13,771 bases of DNA from Helicobacteraceae bacterium UBA6016 (GTDB taxonomy: Bacteria; Campylobacterota; Campylobacteria; Campylobacterales; UBA6016), in the NCBI GenBank assembly GCA_002428055.1, contig DIZY01000092.1, positions 1 to 13,771 of the forward strand. Direction: 5' to 3'. The notes beneath the pieces were generated by a model. The model was not told where the DNA came from. It did not search any database and worked only from the letters and a program-made list of their open reading frames with translations. Position numbers and translations under genes: made by a program. Shown one piece after another: positions 1-7,260 of this stretch; the stretch's first letter is position 1, and the number at the start of each line of letters is the position of its first letter.

Positions 1-54
1 CTAGCCGCTGTGGCGCTAAAGCTTGCCTCATTCGAGGCAGAGATTAATGTGTAA
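1..54 (+). CDS. C-terminal tail of an unidentified plus-strand gene (partial)
   Basis: Frame 1 is open from the window edge to a TAA at 52-54 and encodes 17 residues (LAAVALKLASFEAEINV). The hydrophobic, helix-like composition would suit the end of a membrane or helical protein, but it is too short to name. It would converge on bioB, overlapping the bioB stop by 11 bases. Short open frames occur by chance, so this call rests on the frame, the sensible composition and the tight convergent arrangement; the neighbouring sequence to the left would settle it. Confidence 0.4.
   Translation, partial: LAAVALKLASFEAEINV
24..39 (-). terminator. Weak hairpin after bioB
   Basis: TGCCTC and GAGGCA form a perfect 6-bp stem around an ATTC loop, just past the bioB stop. 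On the minus strand it is followed by AGCTTT, a poor U-tract. It lies inside the putative convergent reading frame at 1-54. It could be a weak terminator for the topA-bioB operon, but chance cannot be excluded. Confidence 0.35.
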
Positions 55-892
55 ATGGACACTCTAAAAGCGGTTCAACACCAGCTTTTTTAAGTAGTTC
101 ATAATCACTTGTCGGCTCTTGTCCGCAAGTGGTTAGATAATCTCCCATGATAATAGAATCACACCCCGCATCAAAAATCTCAACTTGTCTATCCCCAAAT
201 ACAAACTCTCTACCACCAGCCACCATAATCACGGTATTTGTAAGCTCTGATTTTGCTTTTTTGATGATGCCTAGCGCTTCGTCTGCCGTCAGCGTTGCCT
301 TTATCGGCAAAGCCGGATTTGGGTGGTAGAAATTGAGCGGTGAGCTCATTGGATTTAACGATTTTAGCGAAGCAAGCAAAGAGGCTCTATCCGCTTCACT
401 CTCCCCAAGCCCGAATATTCCGCCAGTGCAGAGCATTAGCCCCGCATCTCTAGCATTTTCGCAAGTAGCGTATCTCTCTTCCCATGAGTGTGTCGTGCAG
501 ATGGAGGGATAAAACTCTTTTGAGGTTTCAAGGTTGTGGTTGTAGCTATCCACCCCCGCTTTTTTAAGCTCTTTAAGAGACTCTTTGTCGGCTATTCCGG
601 CTGAGGCGATAAGAAACAGTCCGTCAACCTCTTTTTTTACGGCAGTTGCAAGAGACGCCAAATACTCCGTCTTTTTGCCATCAAGCCCAAAACCGCTAGT
701 GACTAGGCAAAACCCTACAGCACCCGCTTGTTTTGCCTTCTTGGCCTCTTCTATGACCAGTGAGGACTCTTTAAACCGAAAAGTATCTACTCCGCTTTTG
801 TATCTAGCGCTCTGTGCGCAAAAAGCGCAATCTTCAGGACAGTTGCCGCTTTGTACATTTGAGATTGCGCATAGAAGTATTTTTTTACTCAT
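44..892 (-). CDS. bioB: Biotin synthase BioB (radical SAM)
   Basis: BioB inserts sulfur into dethiobiotin, the last step of biotin synthesis, using a radical-SAM [4Fe-4S] cluster and a second, auxiliary Fe-S cluster. The 282-residue product has the CxxxCxxC cluster motif at C18, C22 and C25 within NCPEDCAFCAQSA, the family segment YNHNLETS in the middle and the GGREF region near residue 225. It is shorter than E. coli BioB (about 346) but matches the short epsilonproteobacterial form as I recall it. The ATG overlaps the stop of the upstream metallophosphoesterase as ATGA, which implies translational coupling. It is the last gene of a topA - phosphoesterase - bioB operon. Its product is needed for biotinylation of AccB, encoded at 11654-12106. 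The assignment is secure. Confidence 0.96.
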   Translation of the reverse strand: MSKKILLCAISNVQSGNCPEDCAFCAQSARYKSGVDTFRFKESSLVIEEAKKAKQAGAVGFCLVTSGFGLDGKKTEYLASLATAVKKEVDGLFLIASAGIADKESLKELKKAGVDSYNHNLETSKEFYPSICTTHSWEERYATCENARDAGLMLCTGGIFGLGESEADRASLLASLKSLNPMSSPLNFYHPNPALPIKATLTADEALGIIKKAKSELTNTVIMVAGGREFVFGDRQVEIFDAGCDSIIMGDYLTTCGQEPTSDYELLKKAGVEPLLECPFTH

Positions 893-1401
893 CGTTCAAA
901 TTCCGTTTCGTGTTTATTCCAAATATCTGTTTTAATTTTTCGGTAAAAGTATGTGATTTTGTATTTTTCTAGACTCGTCTCAAGCATTAGACACTCCGAG
1001 AGCTCCTTGTTTCTAGCGCACGCTTCGCCTGGGTTCAAAAATAGTGTTTTGCCAGTAAAGTTGATATATTTTTTGTGCGTGTGTCCGAATATTACGACAT
1101 CGGCGTCTGGATTTAGGTATACGGGAATGTGCATTAGTTTGAACCTTAGTCCGTCTAGCACAAAGTAGAATGGCTCATGCACAAGCTCAAACTCATCTTT
1201 GTACTCTCTCAAGTGCTTGTCGTTGTTACCAAACACGGCAGTAAAAGGCAGCCCGCTTTTTTGCATCTCTTTTAGCGTCGCTTCTTCCACGATGTCGCCC
1301 GCATGTATTAGATGCTCACACCCAAGAGAGACAAGAAGTTCTATGACCCTTTTTGCCCGCCCCACTTTGCGATGGGTGTCGGATAATACACCTATTTTGA
1401 T
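889..1401 (-). CDS. YfcE/MJ0936-type metallophosphoesterase, probable ATC start
   Basis: This is a small calcineurin-like metallophosphoesterase of the YfcE/MJ0936 family, expected to hydrolyse phosphodiesters with two metal ions; the natural substrate is unknown. Read from ATC at 1401 it has 170 residues with all family motifs: SDTH (D8, H10), GD (D36), GNND (N60), H91, and GHTH (H107, H109), followed by NPGE. H91 sits in LMHIPV where relatives usually have a HGH-like sequence. The first canonical start, GTG at 1365, would remove SDTH and so two metal ligands. The frame is closed by a TAA at 1429-1431 and contains no ATG, GTG or TTG between there and SDTH. A GAAGG lies 7 bases before the ATC, and the topA stop lies 2 bases before it, so reinitiation after topA is plausible. 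The end overlaps bioB by 4 bases. Function is likely, the start is inferred. Confidence 0.85.
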   Translation of the reverse strand: MKIGVLSDTHRKVGRAKRVIELLVSLGCEHLIHAGDIVEEATLKEMQKSGLPFTAVFGNNDKHLREYKDEFELVHEPFYFVLDGLRFKLMHIPVYLNPDADVVIFGHTHKKYINFTGKTLFLNPGEACARNKELSECLMLETSLEKYKITYFYRKIKTDIWNKHETEFER

Positions 1402-1403
1402 TT

Positions 1404-3611
1404 TTAGGCCTTCGCTACCGTTTTGTGCTTACACTCGGCGCTGATACACTCAAAATACTCTTTGGTTTTTAGCTTTTTATGCACAGTCGGACCACCACAC
1501 TCTTCGCATTTTGTTTCGCTAAGTTCATGGCGTGAGGTAAATGTACATTTCGGATAGTTTTCGCAGCCAAAGAAAGCGCCTCTTTTTGAATTTCGCTCCA
1601 ATACTTTGCCGCCACACAGAGGACAAGGCGTTGCCAATACTCTCGGCTCTTTAAGCGAACGGGTATTTTTGCAAGTCGGATATGCTGAGCAAGCTAGGAA
1701 GTCCCCTCTTTTTGAGGATTTGACGACCATTTTTGAGCCGCATTTGTCGCAATCTATGTCGGTCTCTACTGCCTTTCTCTCTTCCTGCCCATCTTTTTTG
1801 ATATTTCTTGTGTACTTGCATTTTGGGTATGTCGAACAAGAGATAAATTCGCCGAATCTTCCAGCTCTTTTCACAAGCGGAGCACCGCAAGTAGGGCAGT
1901 CTTCATCTATCGGTATCATTATTTTTTGGCTTTCTATCGTCTTTTTACCCTCAGTTATTTTTTGGATAAATCCGTCATAAAACTCTGCAAGTAGCTTCTG
2001 CCAATCTTTCTTCTCGCCCTCGATTTTGTCAAGCTCTTCTTCCATCTTCGCCGTAAACCCGCTATCGACTATCTCTTCAAAATGCTTCTCAAGCATATCA
2101 ATGACTTTAAAGGCTATCTCTTCGGGGACTATCTGCTTGTTTTCTATCTTGATATAGCCCCTGTCGTCGAGCGTGGAGATAGTCGGAGCGTATGTGCTAG
2201 GTCTGCCTATGCCAAGGCTCTCAAGCTGCTTTACAAGCCCCGCCTCGGAGTATCTGGATGGAGGCTCTGTAAATTTTTGATCGGCGGATATTTTTTGTAG
2301 CTTAAGCGCTTCACCGTTTGCCATATCAGGAAGCAGTTTGTCTTTGTCCTCCGAGCCTAGAACTTTATAGTAGCCGTCAAATACTAGCTTTGTGCCGCTC
2401 GCTTTAAAGACGAGATTTTTTGAGGTTACAAATATATTTTGGCTCTCAAACTCTGCGTCCGTCATCTGTGAAGCCATAAATCTATTATAGATAAGCGTAT
2501 ATAGTTTTAGCTCATCCGCCTTGAGGTATCTTTTGGCGTCACTTGGCGTCAGCTCTATCATCGTTGGACGAATCGCCTCATGCGCTTCTTGTGCGCCTTG
2601 GGATTTTGTTTTATACACTTTGGCGGTTTTTGGTAGATATTTTTTGCCGTAAAGTTTTTCTATCAACTCTCTTGCGTTGTCTTGCGCCTCTTGCGCAATA
2701 TTTAGGCTGTCTGTTCTCATGTATGTGATAACGCCGCTAGTGCCTTTGTGCGTCTCTACGCCCTCATACAGCCTTTGGGCTACCATCATCGTCTTTTTCG
2801 GAGAAAATCCTAGCTGTGAAGAGGCGGCTTGTTGTAATGTAGATGTCATAAATGGGGCAGGGGAGGCTGATATTTTCTTTTTCTTCTCTATTTTTGATAC
2901 CGCAAAACTCTCTTTGTTTGCGGCTTCTACTATTTTGTCGGCCTCTTTTTTTGTTTTTACGCTTAGTTTGTCTATTTTTTCGCCAAATGCTTCCGCGAGT
3001 GATGTTTCTAGTTTTTTATCAAATAGTGCTTTTATGTCGTAGTACTCTACCGGAATAAAGGCTCGTATCTCCCTTTCTTTGTCTACTATTATTTTCAAAG
3101 ATGCAGATTGCACTCTACCTGCGCTGAGTCCTTTTTGGATTTTGGACGCTATTAGCGGAGATAGTTTGTACCCGACTATCCTATCAAGAAGTCTTCTTGC
3201 TTGCTGTGCGTTTACCATGTCCATATTGAGCTTTCTTGGGTTTTCAAGCGCTTTTAGTATGGCCGTTTTGGTTATCTCGTGAAAGACTATTCGAGGTAGC
3301 GTCGTTTCGTCTTTGTCTAGTATCTTTGCTATATGGTAGGCTATCGCCTCACCCTCTCTATCCTCATCCGTCGCAAGGTATATTGTCTCGGCTTCTTTTG
3401 AAAGTTTTTTTAGCTCTGCGGCTATCGCCTTATGGTCATCAGTGACGCCGTATTCGGGCGTGAAAGAACCGTCTTTTATTTTTATGCCGAAAGTAGTTTT
3501 AGGCAGGTCCCTGATGTGTCCCTTGCTTGCTACTACGGCAAACTCGCTGCCTAAAAACCCTTTGAGTGTTTTTGCTTTTGCCGGTGATTCGACTATGATT
3601 AGATTTTTCAA
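1404..3611 (-). CDS. topA: DNA topoisomerase I (type IA)
   Basis: TopA relaxes negative supercoils by cutting one DNA strand through a tyrosine link. The 735-residue product begins with the Toprim domain (E8 in NLIIVESPAKAKT; acidic motif DEDREGE at 82-88). The catalytic Tyr297 lies in GVITYMRTDS. Four C-terminal zinc ribbons follow, with cysteine sets at 572/575/592/598, 621/624/641/647, 663/666/683/689 and 702/705/722/727. The start is a TTG at 3611: it gives the family N-terminus (M/L)KNLIIVESP and has TAAGG 9 bases upstream. A further TTG at 3653 would add 14 residues that do not look conserved and is not preferred. The gene is divergent from flaA and heads the operon with the phosphoesterase and bioB; topA and bioB are also neighbours in C. 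jejuni as I recall. Identity is certain; the start is very likely. Confidence 0.97.
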   Translation of the reverse strand: MKNLIIVESPAKAKTLKGFLGSEFAVVASKGHIRDLPKTTFGIKIKDGSFTPEYGVTDDHKAIAAELKKLSKEAETIYLATDEDREGEAIAYHIAKILDKDETTLPRIVFHEITKTAILKALENPRKLNMDMVNAQQARRLLDRIVGYKLSPLIASKIQKGLSAGRVQSASLKIIVDKEREIRAFIPVEYYDIKALFDKKLETSLAEAFGEKIDKLSVKTKKEADKIVEAANKESFAVSKIEKKKKISASPAPFMTSTLQQAASSQLGFSPKKTMMVAQRLYEGVETHKGTSGVITYMRTDSLNIAQEAQDNARELIEKLYGKKYLPKTAKVYKTKSQGAQEAHEAIRPTMIELTPSDAKRYLKADELKLYTLIYNRFMASQMTDAEFESQNIFVTSKNLVFKASGTKLVFDGYYKVLGSEDKDKLLPDMANGEALKLQKISADQKFTEPPSRYSEAGLVKQLESLGIGRPSTYAPTISTLDDRGYIKIENKQIVPEEIAFKVIDMLEKHFEEIVDSGFTAKMEEELDKIEGEKKDWQKLLAEFYDGFIQKITEGKKTIESQKIMIPIDEDCPTCGAPLVKRAGRFGEFISCSTYPKCKYTRNIKKDGQEERKAVETDIDCDKCGSKMVVKSSKRGDFLACSAYPTCKNTRSLKEPRVLATPCPLCGGKVLERNSKRGAFFGCENYPKCTFTSRHELSETKCEECGGPTVHKKLKTKEYFECISAECKHKTVAKA

Positions 3612-3653
3612 ATATTTATACCTTAATTTATACGGCTCTTTTGAGAGGCGCAA

Positions 3654-3659
3654 ATTCTA
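3654..3659 (-). promoter_or_regulatory. Possible topA -10 box
   Basis: On the minus strand TAGAAT stands about 43 bases before the topA TTG, behind a T-rich run. T-rich stretches upstream of a -10 box are typical of epsilonproteobacterial sigma-70 promoters, which often lack a recognisable -35. The TATAAA nearer to the gene is an alternative. The call is by eye only. Confidence 0.3.
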
Positions 3660-3671
3660 CTGAAAAAAAAT

Positions 3672-3698
3672 TAAATTGTTTTAGAAATAATTCGATAT
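3672..3698 (+). promoter_or_regulatory. Sigma-28 (FliA) promoter of flaA
   Basis: TAAA at 3672-3675 and CGATAT at 3693-3698 are separated by exactly 17 bases. This matches the epsilonproteobacterial FliA promoter (CGATAT -10) and the spacing of the enterobacterial consensus. Transcription should begin near 3705, giving a leader of about 45 bases. A sigma-28 promoter is the usual arrangement for the major flagellin flaA in Campylobacter. Confidence 0.88.
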
Positions 3699-3710
3699 TG
3701 TACTTGTCAA

Positions 3711-3742
3711 GGCAAGGATGCCGAAACTTAACACAAAAAGGA
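3711..3742 (+). promoter_or_regulatory. Candidate CsrA binding sites in the flaA leader
   Basis: GGCA at 3711-3714 and TGCC at 3719-3722 form a short GC-rich stem that presents AGGA in its loop. The core CAAGGATG matches the known CsrA consensus (CARGGAUG). A second AGGA, at 3739-3742, is part of the flaA Shine-Dalgarno AAGGA. Two GGA motifs about 24 bases apart, one in a hairpin loop and one at the ribosome site, are the classic layout for CsrA repression. CsrA, countered by FliW, represses flaA translation in C. jejuni; that this happens here is inference. Confidence 0.6.
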
Positions 3743-3748
3743 TTTACA

Positions 3749-5245
3749 ATGGGTTTCATGATAAACACCAACGTTGCGGCAATGAATGCTCACACAAATG
3801 CGCTTAACAACAACAGGGAGCTAGATAACTCCCTTTCAAGACTATCATCTGGTCTTAGAATTAATACGGCGGCCGATGATGCGGCTGGTTTGGTTATCGC
3901 AGATAGCTTGAAAATGCAAGCGAATTCACTTGCTCAAGCTGTAAAAAATGGGAATGATGCTATTGGTATGGTTAAGATAGCCGACAAAGCGATGGATGTA
4001 CAAGTCAAAATACTAGATAATATTAAGACAAAAGCAACTCAAGCTGCGGCTGACGGTCAAAGTTTGGCATCAAGACAAGCTATTCAACAAGATATCGTGA
4101 AGCTTCTTGAGCAACTTGATAGTATTGCGAATACTACATCGTACAACGGTATTAATATGCTTTCCGGTAACTTCACAAATAAAGAGTTCCAAATAGGCGC
4201 AAGCTCTAGAGAGACGCTTGCAATATCAATCGGCGATACGACTTCTGCAAAAATAGGCTCAGTAAGAAGTGAGACATCTAAGACTGTTTCTGGTGCAAGC
4301 TCAGGCGGTACAGTAACATTTACAAATGTAGACGGTTCTAAAACTACGATTGCAAGCGTTGTTATCTCCAATACGGCAGGTAAGGGTCTTGGCGCCTTGG
4401 CAGAGGCTATCAATAGGGCAAGTGATGAGACTGGTGTAAAAGCAAGAGCTAATGTTGTTGCTACGGCATCCGCTGGTTCTGTTGTAGCTGGTCAAACAGG
4501 CAATATGATAATCAACGGTATTACAATCGGCACAATAAAAGATGTCAAAGCAAACGACTCAGATGGTAAGCTTGTAAATGCCATCAATGCCGCTACTACA
4601 CAAACTGGTGTTAGGGCATCAATTGCTTCAGACGGTAGACTGACTCTTACCTCTGTTGACGGAAGAGGTATAATTGCTTCAGGTCTTTCGGGAGCAGCAA
4701 ATTCTAAAGCTTCTATTGAAACATACGGCAGACTAACCCTTACTTCTTTGAATGCTAGAGATATCGTTGTTTCTTCTGCTGACTCGGCGTTAAATACCGC
4801 AATTAGCACAAACTCGGCATCTTCTACTACTCAAAACCTAAGAAGCGTTATGGGTAACTATAAAGTTTCTGTTGGTGCGGCAATAGGTGCTTATGCTAAT
4901 AGTACTCAGTCTTCTTCGGCAAAATCAAACGGAGATTACTTAGGTTCTGGTGTTACAACGAGAGCCGGAGCTATGCTTGTTATGGATATTGCAGAGTCTG
5001 CAATAAAAATGCTTGGTAAAATTAGGGGGGCTCTAGGTTCTGCTCAAAATGAGCTTTCTGCTACTATTGAGAGTATATCGGTTATGAGGGTGAATGTTAC
5101 TGCGGCTGAATCAGCAATTAGAGATGTTGACTTCGCTGAAGAGTCTGCCAACTTCTCAAAAAGAAATATTCTAGCGCAAGCTGGTTCGTATGCAATGAGT
5201 CAAGCGAATGCGGTACAACAAAATGTTCTAAGACTACTTCAGTAG
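3749..5245 (+). CDS. flaA: Flagellin A, sigma-28 dependent
   Basis: This is a structural subunit of the flagellar filament, 498 residues, exported by the flagellar type III system. The conserved coiled D0/D1 regions lie at about 1-150 and 400-498 (ending VQQNVLRLLQ). The variable Ser/Thr-rich centre carries flagellin IN-type motifs: AEAINRASDETGV at 218-230 resembles VNAINAATTQTGV at 276-288, and GRLTLTS occurs at 296 and 327. The D1 helix IKTKATQAA at 92-100 is the epsilon type. The ATG at 3749 is preceded by AAGGA with 6-base spacing; the in-frame start 108 bases upstream lies before the sigma-28 promoter and is rejected. Residue 4 is Met (MGFMINTN) where FlaB and most relatives have Arg. 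A strong terminator follows. Expected modification is O-glycosylation by the adjacent Maf. It is probably the major flagellin; symbol by analogy with promoter type. Confidence 0.96.
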   Translation: MGFMINTNVAAMNAHTNALNNNRELDNSLSRLSSGLRINTAADDAAGLVIADSLKMQANSLAQAVKNGNDAIGMVKIADKAMDVQVKILDNIKTKATQAAADGQSLASRQAIQQDIVKLLEQLDSIANTTSYNGINMLSGNFTNKEFQIGASSRETLAISIGDTTSAKIGSVRSETSKTVSGASSGGTVTFTNVDGSKTTIASVVISNTAGKGLGALAEAINRASDETGVKARANVVATASAGSVVAGQTGNMIINGITIGTIKDVKANDSDGKLVNAINAATTQTGVRASIASDGRLTLTSVDGRGIIASGLSGAANSKASIETYGRLTLTSLNARDIVVSSADSALNTAISTNSASSTTQNLRSVMGNYKVSVGAAIGAYANSTQSSSAKSNGDYLGSGVTTRAGAMLVMDIAESAIKMLGKIRGALGSAQNELSATIESISVMRVNVTAAESAIRDVDFAEESANFSKRNILAQAGSYAMSQANAVQQNVLRLLQ

Positions 5246-5268
5246 TATTTAGAAGCGTTAGCTTGTTT

Positions 5269-5303
5269 AAGCCTCGAAGGTTTATTCCTTCGAGGCTTTT
5301 TTT
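5269..5303 (+). terminator. Rho-independent terminator of flaA
   Basis: A perfect 12-bp stem (5269-5280 with 5287-5298) around a TTTATT loop is followed by TTTTT, 23 bases past the flaA stop. The hairpin also contains the stop and last codons of the convergent maf gene. The minus-strand side has a poor U-tract, so it is chiefly a flaA terminator. Confidence 0.92.
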
Positions 5304-7213
5304 AATTCTCTATTTATTCTTGCCGTCTCTTTAAATATAAAATCTCTGTTTTTTTCTATAGCGTGTATTACCGAATCTATCCCTGCTGCAAGCATAAACA
5401 ACCATGTTTTATGTGCAAACAAAAACTCTATCATTTTTGCTTTTTGCTCCAACTCCGTCTTAAAAGGCTTAACAGCCACAACGGCCAAATCTAACTCTTG
5501 AGAGAGTATATATGACTGGGTCGTATCCCAAAACATTCTTCTAAATGTCTCCGTAGTAGAAACATCTTTGAGCGTGTCAATCCGCTCTAGCAATTTTTTG
5601 ATTTTACGAAAACTTATTTTTTTAAGGTCATTTTGTTTATTAAGCTGCTCTAATATGTCGCACTCTTTCAAAACATCCAAAAAAAGTTTTTCTATTGATT
5701 TTTTGGCGCCCTTGGCATACTTCAGCATCTCTGCCATATTTTTCTTAGCATGTCCCATGTGCAATGCGCATGTTGCTAAAGACGGGGTGCCTAGTAGAAT
5801 CGGCTCTTTTTTAAATTTTTTATCTACAAGCCTTTTTATAGCTTCTTCAAAAGGGATTTCCACAGTTCCGTCGATTCTAGCTCCGCCTTCTGTGCAGTTG
5901 TATGCAACCAAATTATCTTTTGCATCGGCAATGGCTGTGACAAAAAAACCATGGAAAAGTCGCCAAATATCATTTGTTCTAGCTAGCCTTTCGCCGCCAT
6001 AGCCTGTTATAAAACTATCAGCATCTTTTAGTTCTACTTCGTTCTCACCGTACACATGATTTTCTGCATGACTTTTGCCATTTTCGGCGTATGCAAGATC
6101 TTGTCCTATGAATATTGCAGCATCGTAATCCATTAAGTATGCAAGCTCAAACGCCATGTTGGCGCTACTCATACCGATGCCTATATATCCATACTCGTCA
6201 ATCCCTAAAATTTGCATATAGCCAAACGGCCTCATCGCCACAACAAGCTGCCCGTCTTTTATATTTTTGTATATCTCTTTGTGCTGAAGGGCTGAAGAGA
6301 GAAAAACTATATCTTTTTGAAATTTTTTGCTTGTTTTTTTAAAAAATTGCGCCGTCTCTATGACCCTCTCCAGTGATGTTACGATGTCGGGCTTGATGTT
6401 CCACTTCTCCAAAATAGGCATACTGGCGTCTACGCTGATAATCGTTACATGCTCTTGTATCTCTTTTAGAAGCGGTAGCTGTTTTGTTAGAGATGGACCG
6501 GTTGCTACTATTATTGCTACATTTGAGTTTTTTTTGCCGAGGAGATTATGGAATGATGGGTTAACAAGCATTTTTGGTATATTTTGCCAAAAGTGGTCAA
6601 TGCCTATAAGTGAATCTGTTGCATCATTTCCGTGTGATTTTATAAAGTGGAGTATGGCTTCTATAAATACTTTATTTGTTCTTACTATGTTGCCTTGATA
6701 TTTATTGTAATAAGGCGTCATAAGCTGAAGATTATATGTTTTTAAGAACTGTCCAACCTTATGTGTTCCGACAAACCATCTAATAGCCGGATAGTCTGCA
6801 TCTTCTTCCAAAAACAAAACAAGCCTTTCGCTTTGCAACTCCTCGCTAAAATCCATAAAATGCAGCGCAATAAAGATAATTTCGAGCTCCGGCTCTATTA
6901 CTACTATCTTTTGATGTACCTCATTTTGCATAATAGCTTTCAAAAAAACGCCGTTACCAAAACCGTAAAAAGTCAAAAATGGGTACCTTAGATACCCCTC
7001 AAAAGCTGAAATTTGTTTTAGCGTATCCTCTACGGGATTGCCGTACATTTCGGCATTACTGTCTTTGTCAATAATGTTTATAGCAAGCGGATCTTTTTTC
7101 GATACTACGACATCGTATTTTTTGTTTTCTTCTACGGTTGAGAGTTTATAAAAAAGATGCGGATTTGCCGTTGCTAGTGTTTTTAGGTTTTTGTAGTATG
7201 TTTCGCTATTCAT
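5282..7213 (-). CDS. maf: Maf-family flagellin glycosyltransferase (motility accessory factor)
   Basis: The 643-residue product belongs to the motility accessory factor family (DUF115 / MptE-like core). Members are thought to transfer nonulosonic acids such as pseudaminic acid from the CMP-sugar to flagellin Ser/Thr in the cytoplasm, before export. It has an N-terminal region with GFGNG at 84-88, the DUF115 nucleotide-binding segment AIIVATGPSL at 233-242, and GQDLAY at 370-375, followed by a mostly helical C-terminal region. No membrane segment or signal peptide is visible. AAGG stands 6 bases before the ATG. It lies 59 bases behind flaB on the same strand, after a hairpin terminator, so it probably depends on read-through or on a promoter inside flaB. 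Its neighbours are both flagellin substrates, and pseB/pseC lie downstream in the window. The exact sugar is inference. Confidence 0.92.
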   Translation of the reverse strand: MNSETYYKNLKTLATANPHLFYKLSTVEENKKYDVVVSKKDPLAINIIDKDSNAEMYGNPVEDTLKQISAFEGYLRYPFLTFYGFGNGVFLKAIMQNEVHQKIVVIEPELEIIFIALHFMDFSEELQSERLVLFLEEDADYPAIRWFVGTHKVGQFLKTYNLQLMTPYYNKYQGNIVRTNKVFIEAILHFIKSHGNDATDSLIGIDHFWQNIPKMLVNPSFHNLLGKKNSNVAIIVATGPSLTKQLPLLKEIQEHVTIISVDASMPILEKWNIKPDIVTSLERVIETAQFFKKTSKKFQKDIVFLSSALQHKEIYKNIKDGQLVVAMRPFGYMQILGIDEYGYIGIGMSSANMAFELAYLMDYDAAIFIGQDLAYAENGKSHAENHVYGENEVELKDADSFITGYGGERLARTNDIWRLFHGFFVTAIADAKDNLVAYNCTEGGARIDGTVEIPFEEAIKRLVDKKFKKEPILLGTPSLATCALHMGHAKKNMAEMLKYAKGAKKSIEKLFLDVLKECDILEQLNKQNDLKKISFRKIKKLLERIDTLKDVSTTETFRRMFWDTTQSYILSQELDLAVVAVKPFKTELEQKAKMIEFLFAHKTWLFMLAAGIDSVIHAIEKNRDFIFKETARINRELKKASKE

Positions 7214-7223
7214 TTAGAGCCTT

Positions 7224-7260
7224 AAAGAAATAAGCGGCGAATCGTCTCCTCCGCTTATTT
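7224..7260 (-). terminator. Terminator between flaB and maf
   Basis: A 10-bp perfect stem (7251-7260 with 7228-7237) around a 13-base loop is followed on the minus strand by CTTT; the stem itself ends TTATTT. It starts 13 bases past the flaB stop and ends only about 10 bases before maf. The long loop and broken U-tract suggest partial rather than complete termination. Confidence 0.72.

Noticed and set aside
889..1365. Start of the metallophosphoesterase at GTG 1365
   Set aside because: It removes the SDTH motif with two metal ligands, although an open frame encoding exactly this motif continues upstream to an ATC.
1404..1431. A -1 frameshift fusing TopA to the metallophosphoesterase
   Set aside because: The phosphoesterase frame is -1 relative to topA, but the A-run that could be slippery lies after the topA stop, and both proteins have complete family lengths as separate products.
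3612..3653. TopA extension from TTG 3653
   Set aside because: The added 14 residues precede the conserved KNLIIVESP start; TTG at 3611 has a properly spaced TAAGG.
3641..3748. Flagellin start 108 bases upstream of the ATG at 3749
   Set aside because: That start lies upstream of the sigma-28 promoter, has no ribosome site, and adds 36 residues unlike any flagellin N-terminus.
4084..4809. Antisense open frames inside flaA (and similar frames inside topA, flaB, accC and the surA-like gene)
   Set aside because: They mirror the codon pattern of strongly coding genes, lack ribosome sites and show no recognisable protein features.
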